From the NCBI RefSeq assembly GCF_017168235.1, contig NZ_JABFAO010000011.1, positions 183,513 to 247,512 on the forward strand: a stretch of DNA of 64,000 bases, written 5' to 3'. Of this stretch, positions 37,862 through 47,017 are shown piece by piece. The notes below the pieces were generated by a model. It did no database searches. It was not told the origin of the DNA and saw nothing but the letters and a program-made list of their open reading frames with translations. The DNA comes from Rhodococcus sp. KRD197. GTDB taxonomy: Bacteria > Actinomycetota > Actinomycetes > Mycobacteriales > Mycobacteriaceae. The number at the start of each line of letters is the position of its first letter. The first letter of the stretch is position 1. The position numbers were made by a program, and so were the translations under genes.

Positions 37862-39118
37862 GTGTCACTTAGCTTCCTCGAGCCACGCAACGGTCGATCC
37901 ACCGCAGAAGTAGTCACCTACGCTCTGTGGCCTCTGGCCATCATGACCGTGCTCAACCGCGTGCTCATTCGAGCTGTGAACGGCGACATCACCGACGATT
38001 ACAACCCGGTGTATCGGGCTGCGCTGGCGTTTCTCAATCGCGAACCCGTATATACCGCAAACTTCGATTCGGTCGATCCGCACTACCTGTATCCCCCGGG
38101 TGCGACCATGCTTCTCTCGCCCATTGCGGTCATCGACCCCGAACGCTCCCGTTGGCTGTTCATCATCGCCAGCACCATCGCAATCCTGGTCGCGCTGTAC
38201 ATCCTGCTACGCATCTTCGGGTTCGACCTGAAGTCGGTTGCCGCTCCAGTTCTCCTGCTTGCTGCGTTCGCCAGCGAGACTGTCACCAACACTCTGGTGT
38301 TCACCAACTTCAACGGCTTCGTGCTGCTCGGTGAAGTTGCGTTCATCGCATTTCTGCTCAAGCGCAGAGACCTGTGGGCGGGAGTTGCGATCGGCCTGAC
38401 GCTGGTGATCAAACCTATGCTGATTCCGCTGCTGATCATCCCGCTGATGACCAGGCAGTGGAAGGTGTTCATCCCGGCGATCGCAATACCGGTGGTCACC
38501 ACCGCCATTGCGTGGCCGCTCGCAGCTGATCCGATGGACTTCGTCCGGCGCACCGTCCCATATCTGCTTCAAACGCGCGATTACTTCAACAGCGCCATCG
38601 TCGGTAACGGTCTCTACTACGGCCTCCCGGACCTCATGGTTCTGGCGATGCGAGGCGTTCTCGGCATCATGGTGCTCGTCTCGTTGTGGATTCTGTACCG
38701 GTACTGCCGGGAGGATCGGCTCTTCTTCATCGCCACCACCTCGGGCCTGGTGTTGACGGCGCACTGGCTGCTCGGGTCGCTGGGCCAGATGTACTACTCC
38801 ATGATGCTGTTCCCACTGCTGATGACGGTGGTCTTGAAGAATTCCGTGCTGCGCAACTGGCCCGCATGGCTCGCCATCTACGGCTTCATGTCCTACGACC
38901 GATGGCTGTCCGGACGGTTCTTCACCGAGGGCCGTGCGCTCGACTACCTGCGCACCACCTTCGGGTGGAGCCTGCTGATCATCGTCATCTTCGGAGTTCT
39001 CATCGGCCGATACCTCGCGTCCCGTCAGGATGGCCGCCTGGATGAGGGAATCGAACCCGACTACTTGCTGGAGGATCGCCCACCAGCGGAAACGACGAAG
39101 ACTGCTCGTACGTATTAG
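37862..39118 (+). CDS. aftC: Alpha-(1->3)-arabinofuranosyltransferase AftC
   Basis: Polytopic GT-C glycosyltransferase that adds alpha-1,3 branches in arabinogalactan and lipoarabinomannan using decaprenyl-phosphoarabinose. It has 418 aa with about ten transmembrane helices. The first extracytoplasmic loop holds the GT-C acidic motif GDITDDYNPVY, followed by HYLYPPGATMLLSP. GTG 37862 is preferred by its distance from AAGGT; GTG 37853 is possible. Synteny with Rv2672-aftC-msrB supports the call. Confidence 0.88.
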   Translation: MSLSFLEPRNGRSTAEVVTYALWPLAIMTVLNRVLIRAVNGDITDDYNPVYRAALAFLNREPVYTANFDSVDPHYLYPPGATMLLSPIAVIDPERSRWLFIIASTIAILVALYILLRIFGFDLKSVAAPVLLLAAFASETVTNTLVFTNFNGFVLLGEVAFIAFLLKRRDLWAGVAIGLTLVIKPMLIPLLIIPLMTRQWKVFIPAIAIPVVTTAIAWPLAADPMDFVRRTVPYLLQTRDYFNSAIVGNGLYYGLPDLMVLAMRGVLGIMVLVSLWILYRYCREDRLFFIATTSGLVLTAHWLLGSLGQMYYSMMLFPLLMTVVLKNSVLRNWPAWLAIYGFMSYDRWLSGRFFTEGRALDYLRTTFGWSLLIIVIFGVLIGRYLASRQDGRLDEGIEPDYLLEDRPPAETTKTARTY

Positions 39119-39127
39119 TTTGGTGGC

Positions 39128-39556
39128 ATGAGTTCCGCGACCGACAACGATCCCACCCCCGCAGTTGCGCTCACCGACGCACAGTGGCGCGAGAAGCTCA
39201 CCCCGGAGGAGTACGCGGTACTGCGCCAAGCAGGTACCGAACGCCCCTTCGTCGGTGAGTACACCGACACCACCACCGAGGGTGTCTACCTGTGCCGCGC
39301 ATGCGACGCAGAGCTTTTTCGCAGCACCGAGAAGTTCGAATCGCATTGCGGTTGGCCGTCGTTCTTCGACCCGGCCGACAGCGATGCAGTCATCCTGAAG
39401 GTCGACAGCTCCCTCGGAATGCGCCGCGTCGAAGTGGTCTGCAAGAACTGCCACAGCCACCTCGGGCACGTATTCGAGGGCGAGGGTTACCCGACGCCCA
39501 CCGACCAGCGGTACTGCATCAACTCGATTTCGCTGGTTCTCAAACCCGCCGAGTAG
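39128..39556 (+). CDS. msrB: Peptide-methionine (R)-S-oxide reductase MsrB
   Basis: Cytoplasmic repair enzyme reducing methionine-R-sulfoxide in proteins, 142 aa. Zinc-binding pairs CRAC and CKNC, the FESHCGWPSF core and the catalytic Cys in RYCINSISL are all present. It starts 9 bp after aftC. A sulfoxide-reductase-like molybdoenzyme is encoded 0.5 kb further on the opposite strand. Confidence 0.96.
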   Translation: MSSATDNDPTPAVALTDAQWREKLTPEEYAVLRQAGTERPFVGEYTDTTTEGVYLCRACDAELFRSTEKFESHCGWPSFFDPADSDAVILKVDSSLGMRRVEVVCKNCHSHLGHVFEGEGYPTPTDQRYCINSISLVLKPAE

Positions 39557-39623
39557 TTCAATAGCCGCTGAGTAGTGTGGTGGTCTCGCCGACGGTGAAG
39601 TGCCCATCAGCCATACTGTGACG

Positions 39624-40082
39624 ATGCGCACTTTCACCTCAGCAGAGCAACTTCGGGCGGCCGTCGGCGAGGATCTCGGGTCCAGCGACTGGCTGCAGAT
39701 CACCCAGGAACGGGTGAACACCTTCGCCGATGCGACCGGGGATCACCAGTGGATCCACGTCGATGTCGAGCGTGCGAAGAAGGAAAGCCCGTTCGGCGGG
39801 CCGATTGCACACGGCTACCTCAGCCTCTCGCTCATCCCGGTGTTGAACTGGCAGATATACACGGTCGAAAACGTGAAGCTCGGAATCAACTACGGCTCGA
39901 ACAAGGTTCGCTTCATCAACCCGGTGAAGGTCGGTGCGCACGTACGCCTGCACACCACCCTCACCTCGGTCGAGGAGGTTTCCGGCGGCGCACTTCAGGT
40001 AATTGCGACCAACACACTCGAGATAGAAAACGAAGCAAAGCCGGCCCTCATCGCCGAAACGATCAGCCGGATCGTCTTCTGA
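39624..40082 (+). CDS. MaoC-like (R)-specific enoyl-CoA hydratase/dehydratase
   Basis: Single hot-dog domain protein of 152 aa. The hydratase-2 motif FADATGDHQWIHVD supplies the catalytic Asp and His, with GPIAHGYLSLSL following, so it is probably active on an enoyl-CoA or similar thioester. ATG 39624 is chosen; GTG 39618 in frame is possible. Its last 20 bp overlap the 3' end of the opposing molybdoenzyme gene. Confidence 0.9.
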   Translation: MRTFTSAEQLRAAVGEDLGSSDWLQITQERVNTFADATGDHQWIHVDVERAKKESPFGGPIAHGYLSLSLIPVLNWQIYTVENVKLGINYGSNKVRFINPVKVGAHVRLHTTLTSVEEVSGGALQVIATNTLEIENEAKPALIAETISRIVF

Positions 40083-42414
40083 CATCGTCTTCCTGGACGA
40101 ACTCGGGCGGATCGAACGCGGTGATCGGCGGAAGGTCCTCGTCGTAGCGTTCGATCTGCACCAGCACATGCTGTCCGGTGCACCCCTGCGACAACGCCGA
40201 TGCACCGACATCGGCCGTCAGCACGTTCGGATTGCCGTGCTTGCACATCGCTGCCGTGTCCTCGGGATCCAGCGGGTCGTACCAGGCGCCCGTGGACAGC
40301 TGCACGACATCGTCGAGCATCCCGTCGTCGAGGAGTACTCCGGCCAAACAGGAGCCGCGGTCGTTGTACACCTTCACCACCTCCCCTGCCGAAATGTTCC
40401 GGGCTGCTGCGGCGCTCGGGTGCATTCGGATCGGTTCTCGACCCTGCACTTTCGACGCCTGACTCACCGCCCCGTGGTCGAGCTGACCGTGCAGTCGACT
40501 TCGAGGCTGATTGGCGATCAGCAGCAGCGGAAACCGTTGCGCACGCGGCCCTTTCCACCACTCCGCAGGTTCCTGCCAGGACGGGTGGCCAGGGCAGTCG
40601 GCGTAGCCGAAACCGTCGACGACTTCGGAAAAGATCTCGATGCGGCCACTCGGGGTGCGCAACGCGTTCCGGATGGGATCGGCCCGAAAATCCGCGAGAA
40701 ACGTCAGGTCGTCCTCGGTTGCCATGGCAACCGACCCGGCACGCCAGAATGTCTCGAACGACGGAGTCTCGACGCCTGCTGACCGTAGGTACCCGCGCCA
40801 CTGGCCGTAGAGATGCTCGACCCACTCCCCCGATGTCCGCCCTTCGGTGAAGGTGTCGCCGACTCCCATCGCCCGGGCCACGTCGGCGAAGGTGTCGTAG
40901 TCGTCACGCGAACCGCCGTATTTCGGCACCGCCTGGTGCATTGCCACGAGCAAGGGATCGTTGCGGGTGCAACTGAGGTCGTTGCGTTCGAGTGAGGTGG
41001 TCGACGGCACGACGATATCGGCGTGTCTGGCCATCGGCGTCCAATACGGTTCGTGCACGACGACCGTGTCGGGTCGAGTGAGCGCGCGGCGCAAGCGCCC
41101 CAGATCCTGGTGGTGGTGAAATGGATTGCCGCCGGCCCAATGCACCAGCTTGATGTCCGGGTACGTCAGTCGCGTTCCGTTGTAGTCGATGGTCTTACCC
41201 GGGTTCAGCAGCATGTCCGATACCGCTGCGACCGGAATGAAAGTCTTCACAGGGTTGATGCCCTGCGGCAGCGTCGGGAGCGGGTACGGGACGGGGGCGC
41301 GACCCGGTTCGTTCATCGAACCGTAGCCGTGACCGAATCCGCCGCCCGGTATTCCGATCTGCCCCAGCATCGCTGCGAGGGTTACACCCATCCAGGGCGC
41401 CTGCTCGCCGCCGCGTATCCGCTGCAGTGACCAGGTCACCGACACCAAAGTGCGCTGCGACGCCATGGCCCGCGCCAGATCGACGATGACGTCCGGCGCG
41501 AGACCCGACTTGTCCGAAGCCCACTGCGGAGTCTTGGCGACGCCGTCCGTATCTCCGAGCAGGTAGCGTTCGAAGACGCGGTAGCCCGTGCAGTACCGGT
41601 CGAGAAAAGCGAGGTCGTGCAGGTCCTCGGTGGCCAGGACGTAGGCGAGACCGAGCATCACTGCCACATCGGTTCCGGGTCGCGGGCTCAGCCATGTCGC
41701 CGCGCCACCGATGTCGTCGCGCAGGGGGCTGATGGAGACGATCTTTCCGCCGCGCGAGCGAAGAGCATCGAGGGCTGCTTCGGTCGGATGATCCGACGTA
41801 CCACCGTGATTGGTGCCAGTGTTCTTCACCGGTACGCCACCGAATGCAACCAGCAGATCGGTGTGACGGGCGATGACCTCCCAGGATGTCGAGCGGGAGA
41901 ACATCTTCCAGTGGGCTCCCAATACGTGCGGCATGATGACGCCGGTGGCGCCGAGGGAGTAGCTGTTCACCGACCCGGTGTAGCCGCCGAGACAGTTCAG
42001 AAATCGGTGAATCTGGCTCTGCGCGTGATGGAAGCGGCCCGCGCTCGCCCAGCCGTAGGATCCGCCGTAGATCGCCTCGTTGCCGAAGCGATCGATCACT
42101 CGCCGCAGTTCGGCGGCGAGTAGTTCGGTCAGTTCGTCCCAGGACACGGCGACGTATCGATCCGCACCCCGACGGTCGCTGGGGCCGGGCCCGTTCTCGA
42201 GCCACCCCGCGCGCACGGACGGCCCGGTGATCCTCGAACGGTGGCGCACCGAACCCGGCACGTTCCCGAGCACCGGGGACGGACTCGAGTCTCCCGCAAA
42301 CGGGTGAACGGCGGTCACCTCGCCGTCGGCCACCGTCGCCCGATACATCCCCCAGTGCGCCATGTGTTGGGCACCCTCACGCGGCGCGCCACCGTCGTGT
42401 GTAGCTGGGACCAC
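40063..42414 (-). CDS. Molybdopterin oxidoreductase, DMSO/TMAO/biotin-sulfoxide reductase type
   Basis: Molybdoenzyme of 783 aa with a bis-MGD cofactor. Features are the N-terminal HMAHWGMYRA segment, GGSYGWASAGRFHHAQ (the Tyr/Trp pair of DMSO reductases) and the SYSLGATGVIMPHVLG segment whose Ser is the expected Mo ligand. The C-terminal MGD-binding domain has NQPRSRLHGQ. There is no Tat signal and no N-terminal Fe-S cysteine motif, as in cytoplasmic BisC. It probably reduces an S- or N-oxide. GTG 42414 starts 1 nt past the HAD stop; ATG 42363 is an alternative. It ends the heme operon. Confidence 0.88.
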   Translation of the reverse strand: MVPATHDGGAPREGAQHMAHWGMYRATVADGEVTAVHPFAGDSSPSPVLGNVPGSVRHRSRITGPSVRAGWLENGPGPSDRRGADRYVAVSWDELTELLAAELRRVIDRFGNEAIYGGSYGWASAGRFHHAQSQIHRFLNCLGGYTGSVNSYSLGATGVIMPHVLGAHWKMFSRSTSWEVIARHTDLLVAFGGVPVKNTGTNHGGTSDHPTEAALDALRSRGGKIVSISPLRDDIGGAATWLSPRPGTDVAVMLGLAYVLATEDLHDLAFLDRYCTGYRVFERYLLGDTDGVAKTPQWASDKSGLAPDVIVDLARAMASQRTLVSVTWSLQRIRGGEQAPWMGVTLAAMLGQIGIPGGGFGHGYGSMNEPGRAPVPYPLPTLPQGINPVKTFIPVAAVSDMLLNPGKTIDYNGTRLTYPDIKLVHWAGGNPFHHHQDLGRLRRALTRPDTVVVHEPYWTPMARHADIVVPSTTSLERNDLSCTRNDPLLVAMHQAVPKYGGSRDDYDTFADVARAMGVGDTFTEGRTSGEWVEHLYGQWRGYLRSAGVETPSFETFWRAGSVAMATEDDLTFLADFRADPIRNALRTPSGRIEIFSEVVDGFGYADCPGHPSWQEPAEWWKGPRAQRFPLLLIANQPRSRLHGQLDHGAVSQASKVQGREPIRMHPSAAAARNISAGEVVKVYNDRGSCLAGVLLDDGMLDDVVQLSTGAWYDPLDPEDTAAMCKHGNPNVLTADVGASALSQGCTGQHVLVQIERYDEDLPPITAFDPPEFVQEDDVRRRSG

Positions 42415-42415
42415 C

Positions 42416-43108
42416 TCAGATGCCGATACTGTCCAACACATTCGACAGTGCACTCGGCCGATCCTGCGTCGGTGCGGGATCGACGAGCGCGAACGAACAT
42501 CCGATGCTCCTCGCCGCGCCGTCGGCCTCCTCGCTGTCGCCGACCATCAGTGTCCGACTCGGGTCGACGCCGAGTGCATCGACGGCATGACGAAAAATCT
42601 CCGGTTGAGGTTTGACGAAGCCGAGCTCGAAGGACAGCACGAACTCGTTCACGTACTGCGCGGCGCCGATCGCTTCGAAGGCAGGCCGTATGTCGAATGC
42701 GATATTGCTCAACACGGCAACCGGAATCGAGGCGGCCGCAAGCCTTTTCAATACCACGGCGGTGTCGGGGTACGGGGTCCAACAGGACGGGTCGATGACC
42801 CTGCCATACACAGAACTCGCCTGGCCCGGATCGTCGACTCCCGATTTCTGCAGCACATGCAGATAGGCCTGACGGTGCAGGGCCGGATCGAGATCGCGGT
42901 TCCGCCAGGCATGTCTGGTCACGTCGTCGAACTCGACCACTTCACCCACCGGTGCGGTCATTCGGCGCATGAGCTCGGCTGCGTGATGGCCGTCCACCGG
43001 CGTGCCGTCGGCGTGTGTGACGCCCTCGAACCAGGATTCTTGCTCCTCGAGGCGGAACAGGGTGCCCGAGAAATCGAAGATCACCGCATCGAAGGACATA
43101 TCCGTCAT
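42416..43108 (-). CDS. HAD-superfamily hydrolase with DxS motif I
   Basis: HAD phosphatase-like protein of 230 aa. Motif I reads DFSGTL, with Asp as nucleophile but Ser in place of the usual general-acid Asp. Motif II is in VAVLSN, the motif III Lys in FVKPQPEIF, and motif IV in [11 protein letters not shown] helical cap lies at about 20-95. Loss of the second Asp suggests altered or slow phosphatase activity, although DxS members exist. ATG 43108 overlaps hemQ by 4 bp; the molybdoenzyme follows directly. Confidence 0.85.
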   Translation of the reverse strand: MTDMSFDAVIFDFSGTLFRLEEQESWFEGVTHADGTPVDGHHAAELMRRMTAPVGEVVEFDDVTRHAWRNRDLDPALHRQAYLHVLQKSGVDDPGQASSVYGRVIDPSCWTPYPDTAVVLKRLAAASIPVAVLSNIAFDIRPAFEAIGAAQYVNEFVLSFELGFVKPQPEIFRHAVDALGVDPSRTLMVGDSEEADGAARSIGCSFALVDPAPTQDRPSALSNVLDSIGI

Positions 43109-43800
43109 GGAAGCGCCGCAACGAGTGCTTCGACGTCGACCCGCGGCCCGGTGAAGAACGGGATTTCTTCACGGACGTGACGGCGCGCTTCGGTGGCGCG
43201 CAGATCGCGCATCAGGTCCACGATGCGGTCGAGTTCGGGCGCCTCGAAGGCCAGGATCCACTCGTAGTCGCCCAACGCGAAGGACGGCACGGTGTTTGCC
43301 CGCACGTCCTTGTATCCGCGCGCAGCTTTGCCGTGATCAGCGAGCATCGTGCGTCGCTCGTCGTCCGGAAGCAGGTACCAGTCGATGGACCGCACGAACG
43401 GGTAGACACAGATGTAGGCACCCGGGTCCTCGCCTGCGATGAATGCGGGGACGTGGCTCTTGTTGAACTCGGCGGGGCGGTGCAACGCCGAGTTGCTCCA
43501 GACGGGGGTGCTCGCCTTGCCGAGCGCGGTGGTGCGTCGAAAGTCCGAGTAGGTGGCCTGCAGCTCCTCGATTCGTTCCGCGTGCGTCCACACCATGAAG
43601 TCGGCGTCCGCACGCATCCCGGCGATGTCGTACACGCCGCGCACGACGACGCCCTTCTCCTCCTGGCTTTCGAAAAACGCTCTCGCTTCCTTGGCGGCCG
43701 CAGCGCGGTCCTCCCCCAGAACACCTGGGGTGACCTTGTACACCGAGAACATCAGGTAGCGGAGAGTGGAGTTGAGCGCGGAATAATCGAGGCGTGCCAT
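43105..43800 (-). CDS. hemQ: Coproheme decarboxylase HemQ/ChdC
   Basis: Last enzyme of the coproporphyrin-dependent heme pathway, converting coproheme III to heme b; 231 aa, chlorite-dismutase fold. The catalytic Tyr is in the [12 protein letters not shown] motif. The C-terminal half ([20 protein letters not shown]) is typical of actinobacterial HemQ. ATG 43800 is chosen, giving the normal N-terminus ([20 protein letters not shown]). It lies 4 bp after the hemY stop and overlaps the HAD gene by 4 bp. Confidence 0.95.
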   Translation of the reverse strand: MARLDYSALNSTLRYLMFSVYKVTPGVLGEDRAAAAKEARAFFESQEEKGVVVRGVYDIAGMRADADFMVWTHAERIEELQATYSDFRRTTALGKASTPVWSNSALHRPAEFNKSHVPAFIAGEDPGAYICVYPFVRSIDWYLLPDDERRTMLADHGKAARGYKDVRANTVPSFALGDYEWILAFEAPELDRIVDLMRDLRATEARRHVREEIPFFTGPRVDVEALVAALP

Positions 43801-43804
43801 GGCT

Positions 43805-45166
43805 CTATCGTGCCACTTCGCATACGACGGCGGCAGCTCTGGTGCCCGAGGCGACACAGGCGGGCACCCCGACTCCGTAGCTCCACGCGCCGGCGACGGC
43901 TATGCCGGGCAACCGCTGCACAGCCGCCTCGATGTGGGCGACACGATCGAGGTGTCCGGGCGCATATTGGGGAAGTCCGCCGTACCAGCGCTGGACGAGG
44001 GTCGCGGTGGGCGCGGCATCGATGCCGGTGATCGATCGGAGATCTCCCATGGCCTGCTCGACCAGGAGATCGTCGGGCAAGGCCAGCGGTTCTTCGTTGC
44101 CGAACCGCCCGAGCGAGGCCCGCAACAGGGGCACCTCACGCTCGGCGAGGTGCGTCCACTTGCGGCTCGAGAATGTGAACGCCTTGACCGCCAGGCCTGC
44201 GTCGGTAGCGACGAGAACACCGGAGTTGTCCGGCAACTCGGTTCCCGGGGGTAGCGCCATGGCAACGACGGCAGAGGAGCCGAGCTCGATCTCCGCAGCC
44301 GACTGTGCTGCGTCGGGCACGATGTCGGACAAGACGTGTGCGAGTTCGGGGGCCGGGATGGCCAGCACGATGAGATCGACGTGTCCGACCGGATCGAGCA
44401 TCCACCCCTTGCGCTCACCGCAGATCGACGTCGCCCGGGTGTTCATGAGGATGTGTGCGTCCGCGGCCGAGACGAGGGTGTCGACGAGAACGCCGTATCC
44501 ACCGCGGAGTGTGCCGAACACGGGGGCCGAACTCGGCTCGGGCAGCGCGCGGCGCACTGCGTCGGTCAGACTTCTCGCCCCGGCGTCCAGGGCAGCGGCG
44601 AGTGTCGGTAGCGCGGCACGCACGCCGATCGAATCGGACAGACCCGAATAGACTCCGCCGAGCAGCGGGTCGACCGATCGGCGCAGAACCTGCTCGCCGA
44701 ATCTGGCTGCGACGAGGTCCGCAACGCTGCAGTCCTTGCCGCGATCCCACGTGAACTCCATCTCGGGCTCGCGCTCGATCGTGGCGAGGGTGGCACCGTC
44801 GACAAGCTCTTGCATCGAGGCGGCACCCGACGGAATGCCCATCAATGTGTCGGTGGGCATTGTGTGGAGCGCACCGGCTGCGTAGATGAGCGGGCGTCTT
44901 CCGGCTGGATAGACGAGCTGATCGGCGATGCCCAGCTCATCCATCAATGCTGGAACCTCCGGTCGGCGCCCGACGAAGGCCTCGGCGCCGACATCGACGG
45001 GTCCGCCGGCGAGATCGACCGTGCGTAGCGTGCCACCGAGCCGATCCGATGCCTCCACCACCGTGATGTGGGCATCGGGCCCCAATGTGGTGCGCAATCG
45101 ATAGGCCGCGACGAGGCCCGTGATGCCGCCCCCGACGACTGCAGCCCTGATCGATCGATCGGTCAC
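43805..45166 (-). CDS. hemY: Coproporphyrinogen III oxidase (HemY/CgoX type)
   Basis: FAD-dependent oxidase of the protoporphyrinogen-oxidase family. With HemQ nearby, its substrate in actinobacteria is coproporphyrinogen III. It has 453 aa with an N-terminal FAD-binding motif [15 protein letters not shown] and the [14 protein letters not shown] segment, and a C-terminal [20 protein letters not shown] dinucleotide closure. GTG 45166 overlaps the hemE stop by 4 bp. Membrane-associated by family, with no transmembrane helix. Confidence 0.94.
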   Translation of the reverse strand: MTDRSIRAAVVGGGITGLVAAYRLRTTLGPDAHITVVEASDRLGGTLRTVDLAGGPVDVGAEAFVGRRPEVPALMDELGIADQLVYPAGRRPLIYAAGALHTMPTDTLMGIPSGAASMQELVDGATLATIEREPEMEFTWDRGKDCSVADLVAARFGEQVLRRSVDPLLGGVYSGLSDSIGVRAALPTLAAALDAGARSLTDAVRRALPEPSSAPVFGTLRGGYGVLVDTLVSAADAHILMNTRATSICGERKGWMLDPVGHVDLIVLAIPAPELAHVLSDIVPDAAQSAAEIELGSSAVVAMALPPGTELPDNSGVLVATDAGLAVKAFTFSSRKWTHLAEREVPLLRASLGRFGNEEPLALPDDLLVEQAMGDLRSITGIDAAPTATLVQRWYGGLPQYAPGHLDRVAHIEAAVQRLPGIAVAGAWSYGVGVPACVASGTRAAAVVCEVAR

Positions 45167-46227
45167 AGCGAGTGCACCAGCTCCACGAGCCGTGTGATCA
45201 TCTCCGGGTCGGTGTCGGGCAGCACACCGTGTCCCAGATTGAACACATGCCCGAGCGCACCCGCTTCGACGGCTCGGTCGGCCTCGGCCACGATGCGCCT
45301 GGTTTCGCTCTCGATCGCATCCCAGCCGGCGAAGAGCACTGCCGGATCCAGGTTGCCCTGCAGTGCTTTGCCCGGGCCGACTCGCTTCGCAGCTACGTCG
45401 AGGGGGATGCGCCAGTCGACACCGACGACGTCGGCGCCGGCCTCCCCCATGGCCCCGAGCAGCTCACCTGTGCCGACACCGAAGTGAATCTTGGGCACAC
45501 CGGCAGAAGAGACCGCGTCGAACACCTTCTTCGAATGCGGAAGTACGAACTCACGGTAGTCGGCGAGCGAGAGCGCCCCGGCCCACGAGTCGAACAGCTG
45601 AACGGCGTCCACACCGGCCTCGAGCTGCGCCAGCAGAAACGTGATGGTGGTGTCCGCGAGCCTGTCCAGCAACGAGTGCCACGTCGCCGAATCCGAACGC
45701 ATCAGCGCTTTCGTCTTCTCGTGGTTTCGACTGGGTCCGCCTTCTACGAGGTACGAGGCCAACGTGAAGGGCGCTCCGGCGAAACCGATCAGTGCGGTCT
45801 CGCCCAGTTCGCGAACCAACAGGCCGACCGCGTCGGATACCGGCGCCACCTGCTGCGCATCGAGCTTCGGAAGTGCGGCGACGTCGGCTGCCGACCGCAC
45901 CGGATGGGCGATGACAGGTCCGGTGCCGGCCACGATGTCGAGATCGATACCTGCCGCTTTGAGCGGTACCACGATGTCGGAGAACAAGATCGCCGCGTCG
46001 ACACCGTGCCGCGTGACAGGCTGCAAGGTGATCTCGGCGACGAGTTCGGCGTCGAAGCAGGACTCGAGCATTCCGATGCCGGCCCTGATCTTTCGGTACT
46101 CCGGCAGCGAGCGGCCGGCCTGCCGCATGAACCACACGGGACGGCGCGTCGGCGACCGGCCTGCAACGGCCGCCAGCAACGGAGCATCGGGAAGTCGGCG
46201 ACGGGGCGAAGGCGTGTCGATGTTCAT
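45163..46227 (-). CDS. hemE: Uroporphyrinogen decarboxylase
   Basis: Converts uroporphyrinogen III to coproporphyrinogen III; 354 aa from ATG 46227. The signature [18 protein letters not shown] near residue 30 and the catalytic Asp in [14 protein letters not shown] are visible. The C-terminal [15 protein letters not shown] motif is intact. First gene of the hemE-hemY-hemQ-HAD-molybdoenzyme run. An in-frame start 6 codons earlier (46245) is possible. Confidence 0.96.
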   Translation of the reverse strand: MNIDTPSPRRRLPDAPLLAAVAGRSPTRRPVWFMRQAGRSLPEYRKIRAGIGMLESCFDAELVAEITLQPVTRHGVDAAILFSDIVVPLKAAGIDLDIVAGTGPVIAHPVRSAADVAALPKLDAQQVAPVSDAVGLLVRELGETALIGFAGAPFTLASYLVEGGPSRNHEKTKALMRSDSATWHSLLDRLADTTITFLLAQLEAGVDAVQLFDSWAGALSLADYREFVLPHSKKVFDAVSSAGVPKIHFGVGTGELLGAMGEAGADVVGVDWRIPLDVAAKRVGPGKALQGNLDPAVLFAGWDAIESETRRIVAEADRAVEAGALGHVFNLGHGVLPDTDPEMITRLVELVHSL

Positions 46228-46376
46228 CGACGTCCATGCTGCCACGTCCCGGCGAGAAGTCTTCGATGCAGGTACGACACCGGCTTCACCACTCGGGCGC
46301 CGTTACAGCGGCGGGTTGGTCTCGGCTCGGCGCGCCTCCGACTATGAAGAACCTGAGAAGTCTACCGTCCGATGTT

Positions 46377-46976
46377 GTGACCAAACCCGGATCCTCTGCC
46401 GAGCCTGCGCCGTTTCGATCGGCGATCGAGGCGATGCACCGGGCCGTCGTACACCCGTCGATCGAGATCGGGCCCATTCGGCCGCCGCAGCGACTCGCAC
46501 CCTTCAGTTATGCCATCGGAGCCGAAGTTGCGCATCCTGACGGTGACGACGTCGGGGAACAGTCCGACGGCGATGCATTCGGACGACTGATTCTGCTGTA
46601 CGACCCCGACGGCGACGAGGCTTGGAACGGAACGATGCGCCTCGTCGCGTACATCCAGGCAGACGTCGACGAAACTCTGGCGTCGGACCCACTTCTTCCC
46701 GAGGTGGGTTGGAGTTGGCTGGTCGACGCCCTCGAGAGCCGAGCCGAGCCGTTTACCGCGCTGGGCGGCACCGTGACGTCGACGAGTTCGGTGCGGTACG
46801 GCGACATCGCCGGTCCGCCGAAGGCGCACCAGTTGGAGTTGCGCGCGTCGTGGACGGCAGGTTCGGTGGAACTGGCATCCCACGTGGAAGCGTTCTGCGA
46901 AGTCCTCGCCTACGCCGCCGGACTACCTCCGGCAGGCATCACCGACCTCCGCGATCGTGAGAAAAACCGTACGTAG
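46377..46976 (+). CDS. DUF3000 domain protein
   Basis: A conserved actinobacterial protein of about 199 aa, matching Rv2680 by position and sequence style. The family core EIGPIRPPQRLAPFSYAIGAEV and the LLYDPDGDEAWNGTMRLVAY segment are clear. There is no signal peptide or metal site; function unknown. GTG 46377 and ATG 46344 are both possible starts; GTG gives the closer family length. It diverges from hemE and precedes rnd, 41 bp apart. Confidence 0.82.
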   Translation: MTKPGSSAEPAPFRSAIEAMHRAVVHPSIEIGPIRPPQRLAPFSYAIGAEVAHPDGDDVGEQSDGDAFGRLILLYDPDGDEAWNGTMRLVAYIQADVDETLASDPLLPEVGWSWLVDALESRAEPFTALGGTVTSTSSVRYGDIAGPPKAHQLELRASWTAGSVELASHVEAFCEVLAYAAGLPPAGITDLRDREKNRT

Positions 46977-47017
46977 TTCGCGCAAAGTCGACTCTCGAGG
47001 GCCTAGAGTCTGCACTC

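Noticed and set aside
38207-39721. 504-codon minus-strand frame opposite aftC and msrB
   Set aside because: It overlaps two clear genes, shows no family motif and is rich in His, Gln and Glu runs typical of shadow frames.
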